In this document: in pieces, positions 46,802 through 59,989 of the stretch | How the letters are laid out: every line of letters starts with the position of its first letter | Numbering within the stretch: position 1 is the stretch's first letter | Assembly: GCF_008831285.2 (NCBI RefSeq) | Contig: NC_045139.1 | Span: forward strand, 35,065,706 to 35,129,705 | DNA from: Nymphaea colorata | Taxonomy: Eukaryota; Streptophyta; Magnoliopsida; Nymphaeales; Nymphaeaceae | Direction: 5' to 3' | Length of the DNA: 64,000 nt | Notes under the pieces: model-generated | Databases searched by the model: none | Told to the model about the DNA's origin: nothing | What the model saw: only the letters and a program-made list of their open reading frames with translations | Position numbers and translations under genes: made by a program

Positions 46802-48129
46802 CCTACTACTAATATGCACATTTACTTTCATGCTCAAACATTGCATATGTATGTGCATAAGACAACAAATATGTATGAAATAATAAATAAATATGAGATA
46901 ATGTTTATGAGATAACAAAAGATTTATAAGATAACAGACAGACAAATATAATAGATAACATTAAGCGTTGCTAGATTCGAATGTGGCCGGATGTCTGGAT
47001 TCTCGCCGAAACTTAGTTCTGCTGGACCCAACTGCTTGCGTTTCTCAAGGTTCACTTTGGGCTCATGGTCATAGGCATGTTTGATAGCCTTGATCTCGGT
47101 TCCAAGGCTAATCTGATCGACCCTTTGTAAATTTCGGCACTATATATATCAGATCCACTTTAAGTCGGAAGAAACTCACTTCAGATCGGAAGTAAGCAAA
47201 TATATCTATAATGTTCATTAAATACTTGTGGTTACAGAACATGGTACACCCATTAAGCGGCAGATTTCTTGGGAAGTTCTTTGCCAATCTTAAATTGGAA
47301 AAAAACGCAGAAACCATGGCCATTTATTAAATGAGAACAAGTTGGGAATTCTGTTGCCGCTTTATTACTTGTTTTCTTTAGTTTGTGACTCCTTTAAAAC
47401 CGTAAAGTAAAATGAAATCTACGGTTAACTAATCCTTAATTTAAACTTTAAGATGAAGTTATTATATATGTGGTTCCTTTATAATAACATTGAACCATGA
47501 CTACTAAATTTTTATTTTTATTTTTAAAAAATGAAACCATATAAAAAAAATCGACCCAAATACTCAGTAGTCTTCAATTTGACCTCTTCCAACATTACAC
47601 CTTTTCATTCGTTCTCCAAGCCGTCGCCCTTGTGGACCCATCATTTCGCTATCTTCAAAGTTCCCAAGCCAAACGGGGAAGTCGATCAAAAGATCGCAAC
47701 AATTTGGGACTTCCACGTTTTCCGGAACGAAAACCCTACCGTGAAAACATCAAATATCACGATCTCAAAAGTTCCAGAACTAGATAGCGAAAAGATCAGG
47801 ATCTCGCGGCCGCCCAGTTTGGGCGGTGGCGCGCGGCTCCAACATAATTGAAGGGAAAGCGTCGCATGTGGGGCCCACCGTTTGGGGGGGCGAACGCTGG
47901 ACGGTCAACGACGCAATTTGGTGGGAGAGGAGAAGAAGAAGAAGAAGAAGGGTAGCAAAAACACATAATTGGGATTCCCGGAAGATTCCCCTCCTCACTT
48001 TTCGAACGAACAGTCCCATCCCCATATTGCCCTCGTCCCGCTGCAACTATTTGCCAATTCGCCATCCTCGTCGGAACAAGTTGGTCAAACAAAAGGGGCA
48101 GGTAGGTACGGCTCGCTTCATGAGAACGA

Positions 48130-48570
48130 ACCTTGGTCGTTTGATTGAAAAATTAAAAGAATGGAAACGGTCTTTAGTTGACAAACACTTTAAATTTGCA
48201 TTTGATAGCTTTGAATTTCATATCTGAAATATAATTTGTGAAGTAAATCTGAGGTTTATTAAACTATAGACTTGAGAATCAGAGATTTTGTATTCATAAG
48301 AATGCTAAAATCTATGGATCTCAAGAATGAAGGGGGTTTGACTTCAACTGCCGATTGCATGAAGGTAGAGAGAGGAGAAAAGAGAAAGATTTGAAATCCA
48401 AGGATCTCCAATACGTAGATTTAAGGTCAGATCACCCCATATTTGATCTTAAATCTATGGTTTTTAACATTTAGCATGGATTTAAAATCCATGCTATTGT
48501 GATCCTCTATTTGTTTAAGTTGAAGATCTTCCAAAACATTATATCTAAGGCTATCAAACACAACCTTAAT
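48130..48570. mobile_element. MITE candidate with GTTTGATTG/TATCAAAC ends
   Basis: The left end CCTTGGTCGTTTGATTG pairs with the right end CTATCAAACACAACCTTAAT. The inside has repeated GGATTTAAAATCCATG-type sequence. A related element lies at 59728-59989. Confidence 0.5.
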
Positions 48571-49084
48571 CTTGTTCTCATAGCTTAGATCTTTAGGTCT
48601 CCGACCAACGTCATTTTCAACCCAGCAGTAAAGAAATCTGAAATGAATTGTTAAAAATGTTTCCTTGAAACATGTGAAGCTTTTCTTATTGGGGACTTCA
48701 GTCCATTTACATGCCTAAACTAGCGTCAGGGATGACAAGAAATGGGAGGTCAAGTTAGACACGACCTTTTATTTTTGACAAATTGGCCAAACAGAAGTGT
48801 TGAATAGGAGGAGATAAGAATGTGAGCAGGAGGACTTGACCGGATCCATTTCATTGGAACTTAGAAGAAAATATTGAGCGAGGACAGCAGCCAATACTAA
48901 ATCTTATCAATTATATCATGCCAATTTACTGTTCGGTTTTTGCCCATATCAAACTTCAAATTTGAATTCAGGCCAAAATTTTAGTAAGTGGGGATTTGGT
49001 TTTCGACGGATTCCGTCTGAATTTGAATCCCAATAAGTCCTTAAGCTTGGTCTTTATGTAACGATTGAATTAGATCCCAGATCG

Positions 49085-49402
49085 GCCCACCTAGCTTGCA
49101 TGTGAGTTGAGTCCAACTACATCAAATCGGTTCGAGCTTGAATTGAACTATACACTGTTGTGCTTGAGCTCAGCTCACTTGTTTAACTCGTTTAACTTGT
49201 TAGCTCATTTAACTATTCAACTATTATGAACATTTTAAGTAGTCGAGCCAAGCCAAGCCAAGTTTAAATGAGTCGAGTTCTTACAACTCGAACTTGACTT
49301 ATTTACAGTTTGAGTATAAATTTAAACTCAAGCTCGAGTTGTTTATAAACTAATCAAGTTTGAATTGAACCCGAGTTGGCTTGACTGATTGAGCAGCCCC
49401 TA
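49085..49402. mobile_element. CTCGAG-rich element, diverged copy
   Basis: CTCAAGCTCGAGTTGTTTAT and CCGAGTTGGCTTGACTGATT followed by GAGCAGCC correspond to the right end of the 17344 element. The left part is more diverged. Confidence 0.55.
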
Positions 49403-49861
49403 GACCCACGTGCGTCCTAAAGTTCTATACAAAGTATCCAAAACCATGTTTTTCTTTGGGCTTGAGTTGGCTAAGATCTTAAACTAATTACATTTTTTTT
49501 TTTGTTGTGCATTGCTGAAGTTTATTATTTTTTGAATCATTAAATGCTACAAACTTAAATAAATATAGATAAATATTTTTATATTATATATTATTTAGTT
49601 TTAATTAATACAAAATTAATTCATTTATTTATAAAAAAAATTAATATAAAATTTTATAACCTAACCCAACCAAATTGTCGAGTCAACTTTCTAAACCAAT
49701 GTCGACCGATCCGAGCCTAATGACGGCGTTGCCCGACCATGCCGAAGAGAGAGTCCACTTCTGGTTCCGGGAGGACCGGGACTAGCACGCTTCTAGAAGC
49801 GCAGAAAGGGACATTTGTGATATTTCGTGCAAGCCAGGGGCATTTTTCAATGGAGCCCTAG

Positions 49862-49869
49862 TTTTTAAG
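49862..49869 (+). promoter_or_regulatory. TATA-like element of the phosphate-carrier gene
   Basis: TTTTTAAG stands at the same place as TATTTAAG in the duplicated upstream promoter, about 230 bases before the ATG. It is followed by a conserved GC-rich leader. The identification relies on this paired comparison. Confidence 0.4.
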
Positions 49870-50092
49870 GGACCGGGAGGCGCTCCACGGAAATCGCAGT
49901 CGTCGCGTCGGCCGATCAGTCGGGAAAGAGTGGGTGAAAAAGCCGAGTGGCGAAGGGGGAGAGAAACGCGCTCTGTGTCTCTCGCACCCATTTTCGCTCA
50001 CCTCTTCTTCTGCTTCCTCCTTTCTCTTCCCTGTCCTTTAAAACCCTAAGTCCCGCGGATCCTTGTTTCGTTCGATTTCGATCTCCGTCGCC

Positions 50093-53000
50093 ATGGCTGT
50101 CCCAGAGAACGCCCGGCAATCTTTGCTCCCTAGCTTCCTTTACTCATCACCGGCCTTTTCCTCCCTCAGGGCTCTAGACAACCCAGCCCTCTCGTCGCCC
50201 CTGATGTCGTCTTCGATGTCGGCCGCGAAGGCGCCCTCGTCGCCTGCGGTCGGATCTTTCGTCGTCCCCGCCCCCAGCGAGCCTGGCAAAATTGCGATGT
50301 ACTCGCCGGCTTTCTATGCCGCGTGCACCGCCGGAGGTATCCTCAGCTGTGGCCTTACTCACATGGCCGTCACTCCTCTCGATCTTGTTAAGTGCAATAT
50401 GCAGGTAACATTTTGCTTTCCCTTTTGTAATCGTAGGGATATTTTTTCTTTCAATTGTTAGATCGATAGTTGGTTCTCTTTTCTCTGTTCTCTATTCTAG
50501 TTGGCTAGATCTCGATGACTTGTAGCATGCCGTGGGTTTTTGGTTGATTCTTGTTGATTTGGGATTGTTTTGAGAGCTTGTCGCTTCTTCGACTGTGAAG
50601 CACTCTATCTTATCTTTTCTAGCCCTTGGACAGTCCCGATTTTCGTTTCCGGCGAGTTCTAGACCGGAACCCTCTTTCTGACCTATCATTTCATCTGGAA
50701 CCTTGATTGGAAACAGAATCTGTTAATTTTCTAATGAAAATTAGTTTGTTGAACTTATAAGTATGAAAAAATGCCGTTATTTTCGGAATCGCTTGAATGC
50801 CTAGTTGTTTGTGCTTTGTTGCGATTGGATAGACGGAAAGTAAATTCCTTCTAAGCAAAATACATAAACAATCTTCATATAAGGTCAAATTCGAAAAGAA
50901 AATCATAAATCATGAATATTTTGGACAACTCCGTATTGTCGTTTAGTTAACCTGTAATTTATGAACTCTGTTTGCATCTGGTTGTTGTCTATGCGCTTAC
51001 ATATTTAGCCGGAAACTTACACAGAGAGAGAGTATATTTGTCAATTTGTGTTTCATGACTAATGTTTCTCGTGGCTTACACCCTTGTCTCTATGTGTTTG
51101 CCTCGATCATGTGGAAAGTTTTGGTTTGTCCCCCAACGGTTACGATTTTATTGAGCCTTTGTGTAAAATTTCAGATTGATCCTGCAAAGTACAAGAGTAT
51201 CACTTCGGGTTTCGGTGTGCTGCTTAGAGAGCAAGGTCTCAGGGGGTTCTTCAGGGGCTGGGTGCCCACGCTGCTTGGGTACAGCGCTCAGGGTGCCTGC
51301 AAATTTGGTTTCTATGAGTTCTTCAAGAAATACTATTCTGATATTGCGGGACCTGAATATGCTGCAAAATACAAGACATTGATATACCTTGCTGGATCTG
51401 CATCTGCTGAGGTGATTGCTGATGTTGCACTTTGCCCGATGGAGGCAGTGAAAGTCCGTGTTCAGACTCAGCCAGGATTTGCCAGAGGATTGGCAGACGG
51501 GTTTCCCAAGTTCGTTAAATCTGAAGGTGCACTTGGGTGAGTTTATTTATTCATCTGGTTCAAGGCTTGTGCTTGTTGTGTGAACTCTTGCCAACTATTC
51601 TGATTCTTGTTTTGAATGCTGGCAGGCTTTACAAGGGTCTTGTTCCTCTTTGGGGCCGGCAGATTCCTTGTGAGTATAATCCTCTTTTATTTTCTTGTGT
51701 GTTATTTAGACTGTTGGAATTATTGGAGATCTTCTAAGAATGTAAAGATAAGCAATTTCCCTTTTCTTCTATTTTGGATTGGTAGAAAGAGGTTGGGCTT
51801 CATAGTGGACAGAAATAGTAACTCTTGTACCTATTTTGGTTCATTTGATTGTGCTAGCTGAGGCTGTCCTCTAGGCATCGTCACTTTTTTCCAGGTTGTT
51901 GTTACTCTGGGTTGAGTTTCCTAGGCAACATTATGCTTTTAGCATCTGCTTGTTTTGGGCTGCTTCTTGGAGCAGTGATTACTATTGCTTGCTGTACATT
52001 GGGTTTTGATAATAATTTTAAGTTGACTCACGTTTATCATTTAATTGTTATAACCGTTTATTTCTCTTTTACTATGTACATGGTTGAGGATCATAAATAG
52101 TCACTTCAATTATTTCCCAAACTTGAGTCCTGATCAACTGTGTGTTGCAAAACGATTGAACATTAGGATCAATTGCTGACTCCACTTGGCAGCATTCTTG
52201 GGAAATGGGAACACAGTGGTCTTGCAAATTTTCCATGTAGTCACGTGTATAGTCTTTCAAGAAATCATTTGATGTCCTAACTTTCTCAGGTGAGTAGATT
52301 ACAGCCATAAGACCAACCTGTTTCAAGGAAACAAGTTTGGTTGGTAGACCTTAATATTTCTGTAGGCACCTCTTGCTCATCACGTAATATCTGTTTCCAA
52401 TATTCGGTTCCAACAAGTCCTAAATGAGAAAACTTCTTTAGCTTGGTACTGCTTCATTTTGTCTAATTAGTGTTTAGGATAGTGTTTATTGTTGATACTT
52501 GAAATAAATGATGTGGTATGTTGAAAAACAATCCAGATATTCTGGGTTTCGAGAGATACAAGTAAACTTAAACAATGAAAATTCCTTTATATACAGCAGG
52601 CTTTTTTTCCTCTGAGTTCATCATTCTCCATTCTCTAAGATTGTCAATCTCCTAGAGATGGACACAGGCAGGTGCATTATGAACTTAAAGCTGCATGGTG
52701 ATCAAAGCACCCAGTTTTCAGAGATTAGCTCTAGAAGTTTATGTTTTCTTTGTGTTCATTCTGTTGTTGTAGGAACTTGAGACTATGGCTTGCAAGCTAC
52801 CAACTTTTAATCAGTTAATGGTGGTTTACAAAATACGGGTTCGAAAGAAACTAGGAAATGAAGTGGACTTGCATATTTGTGGCTGGAGACAGATGCTGTG
52901 TTTGGTTCTAATCACAAAGAATTTGGAGAGCTAGTAGCATGACCTTTATTACTGTTTGATATCGTTTATTGTTTGCATTGTTGACTATCATATGTTGCCT

Positions 53001-53966
53001 CGTAATGTCATAAATGAAGTATAGGCTTGATGTATTTATCTAGTGGCGATTTTTTCTGCCGACTCTGTTTTTATGTGTGATCGTTTCTTGTTTTTTGTTC
53101 TGGAAGTTTCATTTCCCTCTCCTATGAATTGCACCCATTCTTTATTACATGGTTGCTGCTTATGCTTGCATAACATGTTTATTGTAGTGTTGGATCAGAA
53201 ACCTTGGAAAGCTTTAACAACATAAGTTTATATCTTCTTTGAAGAGATTCTCTAACATTATTGCTGTGTATCTATTTGGATTTCTGAATTCTGTACAAAA
53301 CCTGGCTATTGAATTTGATTATGTTTCCGATAATATTTGGCTTTTTTGTTCTTACAAAAGATTACTTTTGTTGCAGATACCATGATGAAGTTTGCTTCTT
53401 TTGAAACCATTGTGGAGATGTTCTATAAGTATGCTATTCCAGTCCCCAAAGATCAATGCACCAAGTCATTTCAACTTGGAGTTAGCTTTGCTGGTGGTTA
53501 TGTTGCTGGTGTTTTCTGCGCTATTGTTTCACATCCTGCTGACAATCTTGTTTCCTTCCTCAACAATGCTAAAGGAGCAACAGTTGGGGATGTGAGTCTT
53601 CTTTTTAGCTTGTGATTCTGTGTGGATTTTTTTTTCTTATCTCAACTAATGTGTTATGGGATTATTCCTCAGGCGGTGAAGAAGCTCGGGATATGGGGTC
53701 TGTTTACTCGTGGTCTCCCTTTGCGTATTGTCATGATTGGAACACTAACTGGTGCTCAGTGGGGGATTTATGACGCTTTCAAGGTTTTTGTTGGCCTGTA
53801 AGTTCCGAACTGCCACAGAAGCACTACACTGTTTTTTGATTTTTTTGGTCCAGAAATTGTCTTTATTCATAGTTGTGTTTACCTAAGCCAAATTGTACTT
53901 TGTAGGCCAACTACTGGTGGTGTTGCTCCTGCTGCTGCCCCTGCCAAAGAACTTGCAAAGATGTGA
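50093..53966 (+). CDS. MPT3: Mitochondrial phosphate carrier (MPT3/PHT3-type)
   Basis: Six exons, 50093-50404, 51175-51536, 51626-51669, 53377-53591, 53673-53797 and 53906-53966, join without a frame break into 372 residues. Residues 1 to about 65 form a Ser/Pro-rich presequence. Three carrier repeats follow with signatures [20 protein letters not shown] and [10 protein letters not shown]. Conserved phosphate-carrier phrases include [40 protein letters not shown] and [19 protein letters not shown]. The protein imports phosphate with a proton across the inner mitochondrial membrane to supply ATP synthesis. I chose the ATG in CGCCATGGCT because the duplicate gene starts at the same place and homologues begin with a similar Ser-rich leader; an in-frame ATG ten codons earlier exists. 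The third exon is only 44 nt. The third intron is 1.7 kb and shows no repeats that I recognise. All splice sites are canonical. Confidence 0.95.
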
Positions 53967-54420
53967 GATCAACTAGATTTCATTGATCAGAACGATACAA
54001 AGCAAGTGTTGCGAAGAGTAATAATTTCTAGACATCTGACACTAAACTGTAATTTTTTCATCGAACCATACATATTTTTGCATTTGTTGCAAGGGTGGTT
54101 TTGATCTCATCCTTCATAAACAGAGGTGGCTGATTAAACCTCCCGACGACAGTGTAGGAGGGTACCTCAGATGCTTCTGCAATTTTAGGAGGTTCCCTCC
54201 CTTGGTGTAATCTCCTTGAGAGGGGGAAGAGAGGCGATGTATTTTTTTGGGTTAAAAGTACATGTAGCTGGTTATGTTGTCTGTAGTTGGTTGGTTTGTT
54301 TTTCCTCATAGAATTGCCTTTTCCTATGCTGTAATAATTCTTGGGCCTCTACTGTTGAACCCCTTCACAATTGCACTATTTTCCGAATATTGTTACTGTG
54401 AAAATTGCTGGTGATATTCA
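53967..54420 (+). other. Probable 3' untranslated region of the phosphate-carrier gene
   Basis: This moderately AT-rich sequence follows the stop codon directly and contains AATAAT-type signals near 54020 and 54335. The exact polyadenylation site cannot be read. Confidence 0.4.
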
Positions 54421-55088
54421 GCGTCGGTATCTTCTTGTGATGACCTCATTCTCAAAGTGTGTCTTTGTCATTTGTGGCTAGTTTTATGCCCGCAAGGTGA
54501 TGTCAGAAGGGCAAGGAAATCAAAACAAAAAATGAGTGGCTGTGGGCTACCCAATCTCTTTTCTATTGGCCAGAATTGTGGGCCAATCGTTGCGTGGGAA
54601 TCTCCCTGGACAAGGCCTCCGCTGGTTCAGTTAGAAAACTTGATTCGCTGTTCGCGTAAAGATGAAGCACATTGTCATTGTCCGGGGGTGTGTTCGTTGC
54701 GAGGAACCAATTGTGATTTGTGAAGCCATTTTTTGGAGTAACCACTTCCGCATGTGGATGGAAATGTCACAAATGGATTGGTGCCGACGTAACCAAACTT
54801 AATTAAACATGAACAGTTTATCGATGGGCACTTTTATGCGAATTTTACTGGCCATCCAAGCATGTGTCTGTGTTGGTAGTGTTTTCCATACTCTGGCCTG
54901 TATGGTGTCTCTCTCCAGTGATGCAAATCTGCCATGTAGTTCTATCTTCCTTTCCTTCCCTTTTCTTTTTTTAAAACTATCTAGCTAGACAATTAAAATT
55001 TCTATTTGCTTTGCAGACTGAAAAAAGGTAGGCTGATTCACCCTATTTGATGCCGCTTTCTATTATTTTTTTATGATGATTTGCCTTT

Positions 55089-55352
55089 AGTATTGATATT
55101 GGCAAGAGTGAAGAATATGACATACTAGGCTATTTGCGGCGTCGAACTAACGTGGAGATCCATGCCCTTAGGATAAATGGCTACAAGAGCTTTGCTCAAT
55201 TGACCCAGCTTAAAGCTCAAGAGATCTGGGGTTGTCTAGTAAGATAGGAACCTCTTGCCAGGAGGCAGAAGCAACGACATGTTTTTGTCACGGGCAAACA
55301 TAGGATAAGTAAACCAATGGATGACATTATAAACTTGAAAGGCTGGAGTTGA
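55089..55352 (+). pseudogene. Unidentified coding-like fragment with one in-frame stop
   Basis: One frame reads IDIGKSEEYDILGYLRRRTN, then VEIHALRINGYKSFAQLTQL and KAQEIWGCLVR to a TAG at 55245. It continues in the same frame as ARRQKQRHVFVTGKHRISKP and MDDIINLKGWS to a TGA at 55350. A CCTTTAG acceptor-like sequence precedes it. The composition (charged, ordered, unlike the AT-rich surroundings) looks like protein. I do not recognise the family. It may be the last exon of a decayed gene or a captured fragment. Confidence 0.35.
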
Positions 55353-58300
55353 CGGGAGGTGTTCAAAAGTCTTTCAGTGGTTTACATTTGCAGGTAAGGC
55401 ACAATGAATTTCTACCGCTAGATCTTCCGTCCTTTATAGTACTTTCGCTTTGAGAAATTATGAGCTGCTTCCATTTCATGTTTATTGACCTTTTGTAACA
55501 TGCGTCTTGTATAGCTGCTAGCCTGTGCCGGCCCTTGTCACTTAGACAGAGATGTGGGTCGTCGAATATGTCTCTTTTTTCTGCACCAGCACTGCAGCAT
55601 CATACATGTTTGCAACCGCGTCCGTGCCAATATTTGCAGTGTATCTCATGCAACACATTGATTCCATTTCCAGCCCCCATGGTCAGGTAAAGTTTTGGAA
55701 ACAAATAGATGAATAGTTCAACCACGGGTTTTTAATTTTGAGACTGGATTCTAACCCCGGACCTGCTCTAGGAACCCTGGTATGGCTGCAGTCCAACCTG
55801 GGTCCTACCAGTTTGAATTTGCTACCATGGACATAAGTCAAAGAATGGCTGGTAGCGCAAGAGCCTGGCTAGCTAACTGGATATGGTTTTAAAATTTAAA
55901 CACAATGCAGTCTGACCTGCATCTGATTTTCTTCGCTTAGGGATGGCTATCTGACTGATTAGTGACCCAAATCTGCAGCCATTAAGTTGAAACCGGTAAA
56001 ATAGATTCTATTAGTAATCAGATTCACAGTGGGTATACTGTTTTTGTGATGGAAACTGAAACCAAGATTGAGACCCAACAAGGAACAAAGTCGATTACAT
56101 ATAAAAGTTGGATCTTACTGTCTCTCACAGTTGCTTGCGGCGTCCAGTTTTAGTTTTGCAAGTTTGGGTCTGAAACCCTACATCCTAACAGGCACTTGTT
56201 AAGCCTTCTAAAGATGTCGACTGTAATGCAGTCGTTGCCAGCTATTCATGCTTATCTGATATTAAAAGTTTGCATGTACTCTACTTACCTCTGAAACTTG
56301 GGTTATCAGCTGTCCTTACTCCCAGTAATGAAGTTGACGAGTAATGGAAAACTCAAGCTCATTTGATGCGTCTACTTTTGAGAATTGCATCATCGGAACA
56401 TGTTTTACTGGTACCTTCTGTATAGTTTATACAAGGATGAAAGAAAATGCTCATATGGATGTACCAGTGAGGTGGTTTCTTCTTTCCAGCTTCTTTTTGT
56501 AATGGGCAAATTATCTGGGTAATTGGTTAGGAATTGTCAAAACAACTGTTGTTAAAGTTTACATAATTAGGAGGCTGGTTTTCTTCATCATCATGACCTG
56601 GGCTTTCATTTTTGGCTTTGCGAATGTTTTTTCCCCATTTGGGCTTTCGCTTCTATTAGTGTTTTCAGGTTTTTCTGCCCAAATGTCCTATCTCTAAAGG
56701 TGCACAATATTCATAAGAAATTGGGTTTCATTGTACCTTATCATACCCTCCTTTTAGACTGACTAGAGTTGAATTGGTTTCCATTTTTTTGGAGATGTGA
56801 CATGATGTCCTGCGCCAGCATACTAGACATGAACTAGCTAGCTAGAAGGCTGGATCATTTTCCAAAGCTCAGAGCATTATGAGCTAGTATTTTCTTTATC
56901 AGAAGCATGGTTTCTACAACATTGGGTTACCCTGATCTGTGATCCTTTATTATGGCCATACTTGGAGAGTTGTGTCCTTGAAATGTGGATCTATTTGCAG
57001 TCATCGGATATCTTCTGGATGATCAGTCGCACTACTTTGATTAAAGGTAAGTCAGGCACGCACTTGACTGTTGTGGAATGACTGGGTGTAGGATGCTAAT
57101 TGGACCAAGGAGAACAACAGATGTGCAGTTGCAGGTATGCACATATAACCTATGCCACATGCATGACGAGCATTCTATAACATGAAAGAAATTGTGAAAT
57201 GGTTAAACATTGAGTGGATAAGTCCTTACGAGTCGTTTATTTGTCTTGCATCAGCATTTCTGTTTGGAGACTTTTGTTCAGACTCTGCTTGCTTTACAGC
57301 ATACTGCAGGAAACATGAAACACATGTATCCTTTTTATGATGGAACATGATCAATCAATAAAATTTTATGAAAGCAAACAGATCAGAGATGAGGTGGCGT
57401 GGTGACCTGTTTCACCTTGTTAGGTCGCTTAGCCACCTTGGACCTTAATCTGGTTGTCAATATTGTACTCTCATGAGCACACTAACAATAATTCTGCATG
57501 ATCAGATGCATATACCAAGTTACTTGGCGATCCAAACAAGCAGTAACATGATCCCTGCAGTTCAGGAAAGCATGGTTATGGTGTGGAATCTTCTTTTTTG
57601 AGATCAGAAGAGCCAATCTTGGGGAATCTAGCAGGTGATTAAGTCCAAACAGCTTAGAAGACATGCTGACCTCTACATATGGGAAATTGAAAAATAATTA
57701 TCCAGAAGGTATTGATTGAGAGGGTCAGTTATGTCATGGGAAAGCAGCCAATTGTCTTTGTTCAGAATAAAGTGCAGGTTCTAGCCTGACTCTGCTCCAC
57801 AACCAGGCTCAGGTTGCTTGTGGCAGCAGATATAGGTATACCCACTTGACCAGGGATGCTTTTTCATGAACATGCTATTGCTAGCCGTAGTGGGGCGGTG
57901 GCTGAATGATCATCCCAAATCTAAAGGACAGCAACTTTTCCTGAATTGCAATGCACGTTCCCATGAATGGCAAGAAAAAGCACGATATCTCTCATCTCCT
58001 TTCGCCTTCATTGGCGATTTTCTGTATGGTTATTTTGTACCTTTCCCTCACACACCTATGCACATGCACACCTGCAACAGACACAGAATAGGCAGAGCAC
58101 GCACCATGGCACTTGCTGCATGCCGTTAGCTCCCCCAAGATATTCCTTCCTTCATAATTCTTTATTCGCAGCCACAGTGGCCTTCACTCTTCCCTGTTCT
58201 TGTCTGTACGTGCTGATCTCTTTCCTTTCGAGGAATTTTAGTTCCAGGGGCCATTTTGCTTTATATTTCATGGGACGTGTTCTTTCGAAATGATGCCGCA

Positions 58301-59727
58301 GAGGCGGCCTTTCGTTGAAGCTCACGAAATGGGGTCCTAAAATCAGTTGATTTTATGGTTGAAAGCCAGAAAGAATATTGCTTTTAGTATTGGTTTTAAA
58401 AGGTTTGATGCGCATATCGGCATATGCTCATTCTCTGTTTTGGAGCATCGGAAATTCTGTAGAGAATTTATGGTATGCGGTTTGTTCAACACTTTAACGA
58501 CATAAAAGTTGTCCTCATTTGAGCAACTGAGATCTGTATGCCGACAGATCCAATAAAAGTTAGTCTCGAAAGGTTTTCCAGAAAATGATGCTTTTCATGG
58601 AAATTTCAGGCAAAAAGTGGAAGATAGAAGGAGAAAATTATTTCCCACTTTTTCTTTAGACTGTGTTGATATGGTGCTGTAAATATATCCAATGAGCCGA
58701 TCGAATCACTACCAACCATCTTTTTTCACATGATTCAGGGGGCCAAGTTTTTTGTTTTTTTCACTCGTTAACCTCAGTCAACATGTTCATGTTCACTGAT
58801 TAACTTATGGAACTAATTAAGTTGATACCAGTGCTTTAGCCGGATACATATACACGGTGAGCGGATAATCTGTGTGCACCATCGGTTTCATCGACGGACA
58901 GTTGCATCCACCATTGTCGCCATCTTGATGTGGATTGATGAGATGATGTTTTAGCATTTTCACATTGTTGACCTCTCATCAAGGCAGGATGGACGGTTCA
59001 TATAGCTGCACTGTTACATTCAGAATGAGTTTCCCAAGGAATACGACAGAACGGGGAGAGAGAGGGGGCAGCATCACCATGTCCATCCATGGAGTTGCTT
59101 TATTGGGTTTCGTCCTAGAATCTGATCTAATCTTACTGTAATTGTAGGTAGGACCACTTTGGCATGGCTAGGGAACAGACTTCAGATCGAGCTGAAGCTG
59201 ATGAAGACCGAGTGTTCAATAGAATGACGCTTAGATCATAATTTAGTAGAAGGGCGACCACTGAAACGTACTCACATGAAAATGAAACATGAAAAGAAAA
59301 TATAACTTAACGGGCGTATATATATATATCACTGACATGAATCACAGATATATATTCTCCAGGTGAGGTGCAGACTTTCTAGGGAATGTTGGGAATCTCC
59401 CTATACAAGACTTTCTAGGGAACGTTAAAGCATAATTGATGTTAAAAGTGATGCTATTTCTGTCAAAAGATTGTGACTTTCTTTATAATCTAGTCATAAA
59501 TATTATAAAAGCACGACCATTACCAATAGGAGTCAAGAAAGGTTTTCGTTGCAACTTTTAGATCAACGAATGACGTGTATGATATGCTGTGTGAATGAAA
59601 CTAAGCTTTGATTTTTCTTTAATGAAGAATGAATTCATGTTTTTAATTGACATCTAACTTGTGGCATATTCACCGGCTGACTTGACCTACGCTACGCTGA
59701 GGGTTGCACAAATTTTTGTGAAAATTT

Positions 59728-59989
59728 CATATGGTTGCATTTGATTACTTTAAATCTTAGAGCCACGATGATCTCATATCACCGTGGATATGAGATCTGT
59801 CGTTTGCAAGTTTGACTCCTCAACCAATCCGATTTCAAATCCACACTTCTTACATTAAAGTGTAGATTTGAAATTCACTTTTGGAGTTAGAAACTGAAAT
59901 CTACAAATTAATACACGTGTGGACTTCAGCTATCATTGATTTGAGATTTTCTCGTATATAAAATCCATGAAAAATCAAACAGAACCTAT
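59728..59989. mobile_element. MITE with ATGGTTGCATTTGATT ends
   Basis: The left end ATATGGTTGCATTTGATTAC pairs with the right end AAAAATCAAACAGAACCTAT. The element is about 262 bases and includes ATTTGAAATC and its complements inside. It resembles the element at 48130-48570. Confidence 0.6.

Larger units (their letters stand above)
46040..49780. other. Spacer between the duplicate exon and the carrier gene
   Basis: The stretch includes two CTCGAG-type elements (46478-46801 and 49085-49402), a MITE candidate (48130-48570) and AT-rich sequence. Open frames at 47531 and 47826 lie in a segment around 47560-48110 that is richer in GC and has no recognised domain. No gene is supported. Confidence 0.55.

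Noticed and set aside
47531-48227. Plus- and minus-strand frames of 88-133 codons in a GC-richer patch
   Set aside because: Frames overlap on both strands, contain low-complexity Arg or Leu runs from an AAG/CTT repeat, and show no domain.
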